64,000 nt of DNA from Pseudoclavibacter soli DSM 23366 (GTDB taxonomy: Bacteria; Actinomycetota; Actinomycetes; Actinomycetales; Microbacteriaceae), in the NCBI RefSeq assembly GCF_000423505.1, contig NZ_AUIC01000004.1:62001-126000 (forward strand). Reading direction: 5' to 3'. The notes beneath the pieces are model-generated. The model did not search any database. It saw only the letters and a list, made by a program, of their open reading frames with translations, and was not told the origin of the DNA. Positions 58,863 through 64,000 of this stretch are shown in pieces. The position numbers were made by a program, and so were the translations under genes. The first letter of the stretch is position 1; each line of letters starts with the position of its first letter.

Positions 58863-60161
58863 TCAGAGCACCTCGGGGTGCAGCATGCCGCCGATGCGGT
58901 CGCGCGTGGCCGGTGAGACGCCTGCCGCCGTGGCGAACTCACTCCATGAGTCAAGCGCTGTGGCGATGGATTCTCGCGTCTGCTTGACGTGCTGCACTTC
59001 GAACTGGTCGGCGACTTCGAGCAAATCGTCACGCGTGATGTCACGGAATCGACCGTTGACCGCCAGCTGATGCTGATTGGTCCACTGGCCTCGGGGATTG
59101 TAGGCGAAGGTGAGGTCATACGCCGGAGACAGGCGCCAGTTTCCTTGCTCGTCGGCAAGAAATCCGATGTTCTTCGCATGGTCGTCATTGTTCGAGGCCG
59201 CGACGTTGAACGCCATGCGACGCCAGATCTCGGTTCGAGTATGCCTCAGCTGATCTGCAGGCAGGCCGAGTTCATCGATGGTCGTGAACACCTGCGCGTA
59301 GCTGTTTGCGCCGGATGCTCTGAAATCGACGGCGGCGAGCCCGGTCAACGATTGCAGATGCAGTCGACGAGTTCCCTCGCGATCGAAGCGACGGGTCATG
59401 AAGTGCGCTCGACCGTGCTCTTCGAGCAGTCTGGTCGGCGCCATCTCAACGCCGGCTGCCCGTGCCATCTGCGCATAGGCCTGTTCGATGCGCCCGTACT
59501 CGCTCGTCTCGCCCAGTTGCTCGTCGATGCCCACGCCGTCGAACTTGAGCAGCCAAGGTTCGGCGTCAGGCCCGGGCGCGATGTGCCCGGAGGTGATCTC
59601 GCCAGTGACGGTGTTGAGGTTGATGATGGCCTTGGCTCTTGCTCCTCCAGCGCTCGTGCCCACGTCGATGATCTGTTGCAGGGCGTGTTGGGCTGCGCGC
59701 TCGGTCGTCAGCGTCCCATGCACCGCTGCTCGAGCGGCGAGCACCACATCGTTCATGTCGAGTGCGCTGGGCCTTTGTGCAGCCGGCTGCACATCAGGCA
59801 CGTATTCGAGTGCGCCCATGCCTCGATTGCCCAAATAGGCCAGACGGTCCAGTGCGGTGACACGATCGTGGGGGATGCCCTGCTCGGCCATCCAGGCGTC
59901 GATCAGGCTGTTGCCGAAGGCGTCGGGGAGGCTGTCGGCGATCATCGGCGGCAGACCCGAGTAGGTCTCTCGAGGAAGATCGGCGAACGAGAATGGGCGT
60001 AGGCGCCTGGGCATCAGCACCGGAGCGAGCTCGACACCTGTGCGCACCCAGGCGGGGTCGTATTCGAAGTCGTACGCGCCTCGGCGGCGGCCCGCTGCGA
60101 GCACTCCCACACGCCTGCCCCACGCGAACACCTGCACGACGTCTACTGGAGTGTAACTCAT
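58863..60161 (-). CDS. hipA: HipA-type serine/threonine kinase toxin
   Basis: The 432-residue protein has the HipA pattern: TSAGGARAKAIIN (P-loop region), HFMTRRFDREG, and the catalytic SNNDDHAKNIGFL, followed by SPAYDLTFAYNP. All key residues seem intact. In E. coli, HipA phosphorylates glutamyl-tRNA synthetase and causes dormancy; the target here is not shown. It overlaps the HipB-like gene by four bases. Confidence 0.92.
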   Translation of the reverse strand: MSYTPVDVVQVFAWGRRVGVLAAGRRRGAYDFEYDPAWVRTGVELAPVLMPRRLRPFSFADLPRETYSGLPPMIADSLPDAFGNSLIDAWMAEQGIPHDRVTALDRLAYLGNRGMGALEYVPDVQPAAQRPSALDMNDVVLAARAAVHGTLTTERAAQHALQQIIDVGTSAGGARAKAIINLNTVTGEITSGHIAPGPDAEPWLLKFDGVGIDEQLGETSEYGRIEQAYAQMARAAGVEMAPTRLLEEHGRAHFMTRRFDREGTRRLHLQSLTGLAAVDFRASGANSYAQVFTTIDELGLPADQLRHTRTEIWRRMAFNVAASNNDDHAKNIGFLADEQGNWRLSPAYDLTFAYNPRGQWTNQHQLAVNGRFRDITRDDLLEVADQFEVQHVKQTRESIATALDSWSEFATAAGVSPATRDRIGGMLHPEVL

Positions 60162-60466
60162 GACTGCCGGTTTCGAGAGACACGGCGAGGACGCGGTGGC
60201 AGACCTTCACGCGCGCGCAGCAGTTGCATCGGGGTCGGCCCCGCACCCACTGGGTCGAACGTCTCGAACCAGTCATGTCGCCCCAGCACTCGCCCCACGG
60301 CGATCAGTGTGCTGACCGAGGTGTCTGCACCTGCCTCCAGGCGGCGCACTGTGGCGATGCCGAGATTGGCCCGATCCGCGAGTTCAACCTGGCTGAGCCC
60401 CTCGGCGATGCGCACCTGGCGCACCTGCTCACCAAGAGAGGTCAGAATTTCAGCAGTCGACGTCAT
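60158..60466 (-). CDS. hipB: HipB-like XRE antitoxin
   Basis: The 102-residue protein has an XRE HTH (VRQVRIAEGLSQVELADRANLGIATVRRLEAGADTSVSTLIAVGRVLG) and a short C-terminal tail. Upstream of and coupled to hipA, it should neutralise the toxin and repress the operon. The ATG is leaderless, with TATATT six bases upstream. Confidence 0.9.
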   Translation of the reverse strand: MTSTAEILTSLGEQVRQVRIAEGLSQVELADRANLGIATVRRLEAGADTSVSTLIAVGRVLGRHDWFETFDPVGAGPTPMQLLRAREGLPPRPRRVSRNRQS

Positions 60467-60472
60467 GATCCA

Positions 60473-60478
60473 AATATA
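60473..60478 (-). promoter_or_regulatory. Leaderless -10 element of hipBA
   Basis: TATATT on the minus strand lies six bases before the hipB ATG at 60466. Confidence 0.55.
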
Positions 60479-60523
60479 TCAAATGTGATCTCTCACGCTC
60501 AATTATGCCAATAACATATCTTT

Positions 60524-60533
60524 TCTGATCAGA
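60524..60533. promoter_or_regulatory. Candidate HipB operator
   Basis: TCTGATCAGA is a perfect 10-bp palindrome in an AT-rich stretch about 60 bp upstream of hipB. The position fits an autoregulatory site, but only one copy is clear. Confidence 0.4.
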
Positions 60534-60588
60534 TACTTTTCTGGCGCTTCGGCTTGGCCCTACAGCTCGATATCTTCGCTGCCTGGTG

Positions 60589-61458
60589 CTACCTCGAGAC
60601 GAGACTGCCCGCCACTTCTGGCGCAGCAGGTGCATCCGAAACCTCCGCAGCGTCCGTACGCTCGACCCCGGCATCCTCATGCGTGGCCACATGTTCGGCG
60701 AACAGCCCCGGCCACGCCATGATGCCATACGGGGTCTGCGCCACCACGAGCCGGCTGCCCTCGATCAGATGATGCAATGACGTCGCCGTCGACATCGGGT
60801 GCGCCGGGTCGGCGATCCAAGCCAGAATCAGCGTGGGCACCGTGATCTTCGACAGCTGCTCGGGCGCCGGCAGGTCGGCCTGCGCCGCCCCGCGCAGCAC
60901 GGTCGGCAGCAACGCCTCAGCGACCGTCGGGCGGGTGTCTGGCACGTCTGCCAGAGCCGGCGGATTCGCCACCTGCTTGCCCTCGGCGACAAACGCCTCG
61001 ATGCCCTCACGCTCGACTAAATCGGCCTGCGCCAGATAGTTGCCGGCCTGCGCACGCCGCGTCTGCCACGCCGTCGGTGGGCTCACCAACGTCAGGCTCG
61101 CGAAACGCCCGGGGTCGTGAACGGCCGCATGCAGCAGAGTGCCGCATCCCATCGACTGCCCCACCCCATGCACGCGTTCGCCCGGTGCAACGTGATCGAG
61201 CAGCGCCAGCAGGTCTTGGGCAAGGTGCGCCCAACGATACGTCGAAGCATCGAGGGTTCCCGTGGAGTGGCCATGCCCGCGAGCGTCATACCGCAAGATG
61301 CGATGGTTGCGCAGCGCCCGCCCATGGTCGAGGCCAAGTGCGGCGTCGCGTTCCCGACTCGACGTCAGCCCATGCAGCTGCACGACAAGCGGCCCCTCAT
61401 CGCCCTCGATGTGGTAGTCGATCGTCACGCCGTCATGTTCAAACCCTGACACCCGCAC
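60589..61458 (-). CDS. Alpha/beta hydrolase
   Basis: The 289-residue hydrolase has LVVQLHGLTSS, the nucleophile elbow GQSMGCGTL and an Asp in ILAWIADPAHP; the expected catalytic His is not clear near the C-terminus. The C-terminal 25 residues are Ala/Glu-rich and look variable. Substrate unknown. The frame starts at a GTG (61458). Confidence 0.78.
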   Translation of the reverse strand: MRVSGFEHDGVTIDYHIEGDEGPLVVQLHGLTSSRERDAALGLDHGRALRNHRILRYDARGHGHSTGTLDASTYRWAHLAQDLLALLDHVAPGERVHGVGQSMGCGTLLHAAVHDPGRFASLTLVSPPTAWQTRRAQAGNYLAQADLVEREGIEAFVAEGKQVANPPALADVPDTRPTVAEALLPTVLRGAAQADLPAPEQLSKITVPTLILAWIADPAHPMSTATSLHHLIEGSRLVVAQTPYGIMAWPGLFAEHVATHEDAGVERTDAAEVSDAPAAPEVAGSLVSR

Positions 61459-61666
61459 TCCGTTCGTAGGCCGACGTGACTCTCAGCACGCCGGCCTCAG
61501 TTAGCCGCCCCGACGGTGCCGTCTCAACCAGGCCACGGCACGTGACGGGAGATATTCGTGCAAGTCTACCGACATCCGACCGCACAGCACAGGGCAGCAG
61601 GCGCGCGAAATGTATCCATCATGTTGCCGTCCACCCCTCGGTCACCGCTGCGCAACCTTCTGCCGG

Positions 61667-61672
61667 TAGGGT
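61667..61672 (+). promoter_or_regulatory. Leaderless -10 element of the condensation-domain gene
   Basis: TAGGGT is followed by six bases and the GTG at 61679. Confidence 0.52.
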
Positions 61673-61678
61673 CGCCTC

Positions 61679-63040
61679 GTGCGCTTGACCAACATCACCC
61701 GAGTCACGCTGCCTGCGGGTTGCGTACGCCATTTCGCCGTGACCGCGGGCGACGTGGTGAAACACGGCCTGCCGATGTCGTTCGACCAGCGTCGCCATGT
61801 GGGCGAGGGTGATCGCGGCGGCTCTTGGATGGCCTTGACGCTTCGTCTGCCCACCCCGGTTGACGAGCGCCTGCTGGGTCAGGCCTGGATGGTCGTGCTG
61901 GCCCGCCATGGCACGCTGCGCACGGTGTTCTCACGCGATGAGAGCGGCCGGCTGCAGCTGAGCGAGCACCTGATGCAATCGGGGCACTGGCACACGCAGC
62001 CGGTGCAGCCCGGTCAGCCAACTCGCGACGCCGTGCGCGCTGTGCTCGACCGGCACTGCCGACCGTTCGACGCCCCATCGCACCGCCTGGTGCTCATTGA
62101 ACCCGATGCCGATGCGCACGACCGGCGCCCAGTGCTGGTGATCGCCTCTGATCACTCGCATGTCGACATGTGGTCGGTGCTGATCATGGCGCGCGACCTG
62201 CTCAACGCACTGGCCGCCCTCGATCAGGGCGCCGCCCCGGAGCCACTCGTGGCGCAGGCCGCCAGCGATCAGGCCCCCGACTTCGCCGAGCACACCGCGG
62301 CGCTCGACTCCCGCGGCAGCACACCGCCTGAGATCCTTGAGCGGTGGAACGAGATTCTGGCGGTCGAAGACGGCAGGCTGCCCGCGTTTCCGCTCGATCT
62401 GGGCGATGTCTCACATCTGGTGCCCGAGGTGGTCGAGGTACGAGACGTGCTCGATACCGCGCAGCTCGCCACGCTCGCCGCGCAGGCCGACGCCCAGGGC
62501 GTGCGCCTGCTGCACATGGTGCTCGCCGAGATGACGGCGGTGACCCTCGAGATGGCAGGGCACCCACTGCGCGCGGTGTTCCCCGTACACAGCCGATACG
62601 AACCGCAGTGGCACGACGCGGTGGGCTGGTTCGTGACGAATTCCGTGATCGAGTGCACCGCATCCGACGCTCGCAGCTGCGCTGCCGATGTGAAGCGAGC
62701 ACTGCAGCTCGGGCAGCATCCGGTGGGTCCCGTGTTCGCACCGAGAGGAGGCATGCCGCACACCCCCGGCATGTTCGCGATCTCGTGGCTCGACACCCGA
62801 CGGCTGCCAGTCTCCCTCGATGCCGGACTCGAGATGCAGTATGTGTCGGCGTCGATGAGCGTCGATGGGGTGATGATCTGGTTCGTGGTGAGCGCCTCGG
62901 GTGTGCACCTGCGCTGCCGCTACCCCGGCACACCGCAGGCGACACGCAATGTGCAGGCGTGGTTGACCGCCCTCGTGGAACGGCTGCAGCAGCGCACCAG
63001 CGCGCCCCTTGATGCCGAGGTGCGGCACTGCGCGAGCTGA
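61679..63040 (+). CDS. Stand-alone condensation-domain (PapA-like) acyltransferase
   Basis: The 453-residue protein has the condensation/acyltransferase fold of NRPS C-domains and PapA proteins. The motif region ASDHSHVDMWSV (about 156-167) aligns with HHxxxDG: the second His and the Asp are kept, while the first His is Asp and the Gly is Met. A later ...VGWFVTN block also fits. There is no adenylation or carrier domain nearby. It probably transfers an acyl group to an alcohol or amine, or is a non-catalytic relative. Confidence 0.78.
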   Translation: MRLTNITRVTLPAGCVRHFAVTAGDVVKHGLPMSFDQRRHVGEGDRGGSWMALTLRLPTPVDERLLGQAWMVVLARHGTLRTVFSRDESGRLQLSEHLMQSGHWHTQPVQPGQPTRDAVRAVLDRHCRPFDAPSHRLVLIEPDADAHDRRPVLVIASDHSHVDMWSVLIMARDLLNALAALDQGAAPEPLVAQAASDQAPDFAEHTAALDSRGSTPPEILERWNEILAVEDGRLPAFPLDLGDVSHLVPEVVEVRDVLDTAQLATLAAQADAQGVRLLHMVLAEMTAVTLEMAGHPLRAVFPVHSRYEPQWHDAVGWFVTNSVIECTASDARSCAADVKRALQLGQHPVGPVFAPRGGMPHTPGMFAISWLDTRRLPVSLDAGLEMQYVSASMSVDGVMIWFVVSASGVHLRCRYPGTPQATRNVQAWLTALVERLQQRTSAPLDAEVRHCAS

Positions 63041-63097
63041 GGCCTCACCGACCTGATGTGGGTTACCACACTCGCATCTTGAGCGCGGAGGCCTTCC

Positions 63098-63521
63098 ATG
63101 ACTCACTTTAACGCACCTTTGATGCCCGAGGGGCGTCGCCGTCTTGCTGTTCTGATCGTGGATCAGCGTTGGTCGTTGCGGCGGGCAGCGGAACGGTTCA
63201 CCCGCCGGTGGGGCCGCCGCCCCGACGGTGGCGGGTGGCGGCTCCTGCTACCGCTCACACACCTTCGCGGACGCACTCGGCGAGGGCGTGAAGCACAAAT
63301 AGACCAAACCCTACCGGCCGCAGACCAGCGGGAAAATCGAACGCTTCAACCACACCCTCGCCACCGAATGGGTCTACGCGAAGCCCTACACCAGCGAGCC
63401 CGAACGCACCGCCGCCTACCAGACCTGGCTGCACCACTACAATCACCACAGACCCCACACCGGAATCGGCGGCCAAACCCCCTCAACCCGCGTTCACAAC
63501 CTCCAGGGGAAGTACATCTAG
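63098..63521 (+). mobile_element. Internally deleted IS481-family transposase remnant
   Basis: The 5' end encodes an IS481-type HTH start (MTHFNAPLMPEGRRRLAVLIVDQRWSLRRAAERFTRRW). After a deletion at about 63215-63237, a different frame (63237-63521) encodes the C-terminal DDE end (TKPYRPQTSGKIERFNHTLATEWVYAKPY, HHYNHHRPHTGIGGQTP). It has an in-frame TAG just before TKPYRPQ. The element cannot make a transposase. I could not fix the terminal inverted repeats. Confidence 0.85.
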
Positions 63522-63579
63522 CGGCTCGGCCTTTGGGCATTCGCCTGAAAAGCTCAGGCTGATCGTTCACAATAGAGGC

Positions 63580-63630
63580 ATGCCCCTGTTCGTCGAGACT
63601 CTCGCCACTTTGACCAGGGTGGCTCCATAG
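63580..63630 (+). CDS. Possible 16-residue leader peptide before hrpB
   Basis: MPLFVETLATLTRVAP starts at an ATG six bases after CACAAT and its stop TAG shares one base with the hrpB GTG (TAGTG). It may be a translated leader that couples to hrpB, or simply the 5' end of the transcript. The evidence is only its position and spacing. Confidence 0.35.
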   Translation: MPLFVETLATLTRVAP

Positions 63631-64000
63631 TGAGCGCGGCAGATGGCGCAGCGACACCGGCGCCGTTCGACTTGGTCAAAATCAGTGAGCATCTGCCGGC
63701 AGGCGAGCTTCGCCCCGGCCTCGAACGTGCCTTCGCCACAGCCTCACCGCGAATCGTGATCGAAGCTCCGCCGGGCTCGGGCAAAACCACGGTTGTGCCG
63801 CCAGTCATCGCGAATGTGCTGTCAGCGACCGAGCAGCCACGGGTGATCGTTGCCGAGCCACGACGCCTTGCGGCCCGCGCCGCCGCAGCCAGGCTGGCTC
63901 AGCTGAGCCGCACATCCATCGGCGACCTCGCAGGCTACAGCGTGCGCGGCGACCGCAAGGTGAGCGAGCGCACCCGCGTCGAATTCGTCACCAACGGCCT
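63630..64000 (+). CDS. hrpB: ATP-dependent RNA helicase HrpB, N-terminal part
   Basis: The gene runs off the right edge after 123 codons. It has Walker A APPGSGKTTVVPP, motif Ia AEPRRLAARAAAARLA and the GYSVRGDRKVSERTRVEFVTNG block, all typical of the DEAH helicase HrpB. The GTG start at 63630 overlaps the stop of a short upstream frame. Its cellular role is generally not well defined. Confidence 0.85.
   Translation, partial: MSAADGAATPAPFDLVKISEHLPAGELRPGLERAFATASPRIVIEAPPGSGKTTVVPPVIANVLSATEQPRVIVAEPRRLAARAAAARLAQLSRTSIGDLAGYSVRGDRKVSERTRVEFVTNG

Overview
The window is a high-GC actinobacterial chromosome segment, most likely from the Micrococcales; the exact genus is my inference and is not certain. 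Supporting signs are an actinobacterial LexA box (TCGAAC-N4-GTTCGA), an MshA-type glycosyltransferase, a MoeZ-like ThiF-rhodanese protein, a DnaE2 mutasome operon, monomeric isocitrate dehydrogenase, and many genes that start directly at a leaderless promoter (TAnnnT, then 6-7 nt, then ATG or GTG).

Layout. 1-1.7 kb: end of a TPP-riboswitch-controlled ABC transporter gene, then a membrane-anchored HtrA-like protease. 1.8-7.6 kb: lactate module lutABC, a divergent GntR regulator and the lactate permease lctP; the same perfect palindrome lies in front of both transcription units. 7.6-14.6 kb: two membrane proteins of unknown role, an HTH-MurA fusion with its own palindrome, a TSUP permease, a DedA protein, a DUF45 peptidase-like protein and an MFS exporter. 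14.6-20.9 kb: thiamine genes thiD, thiE and the riboswitch-led operon thiO-thiS-thiG-thiF, plus a DMT permease. 20.9-25.7 kb: class I aldolase, YbaK deacylase and hydrolases. 23.5-27.9 kb: an aldehyde module with an AcoR-like activator, a DUF779 protein and an aldehyde dehydrogenase. 28.3-32.6 kb: icd and the uracil genes uraA-upp. 32.7-39.9 kb: an acetate/propionate-type CoA-transferase, then a TetR regulator and a complete beta-oxidation operon (fused hydratase/dehydrogenase, acyl-CoA dehydrogenase, thiolase).

39.9-50.1 kb: DUF2207 protein, a large LuxR regulator, LysE exporter, CorA, MshA-like glycosyltransferase, aldo/keto reductase, a decayed HAD phosphatase and a CDF metal exporter. 50.2-55.3 kb: LexA box, DUF6504 gene and dnaE2, overlapping thrC. 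55.3-64 kb: MFS protein, a phosphoesterase, zinc alcohol dehydrogenase, a HipBA toxin-antitoxin pair, a hydrolase, a stand-alone condensation-domain acyltransferase, a deleted IS481-family remnant and the start of the helicase gene hrpB.

The most notable observations are: the HTH-MurA enzyme/regulator fusion whose palindrome overlaps its own leaderless promoter; the consistent leaderless promoter architecture at 21 starts; a dispersed repeat with an exact 20-bp period in three intergenic regions; a degenerate bEBP-type activator beside the aldehyde genes; and a stand-alone condensation protein with a changed active-site motif. No single large undescribed system is evident; the novelty candidates are individual genes and DNA elements.
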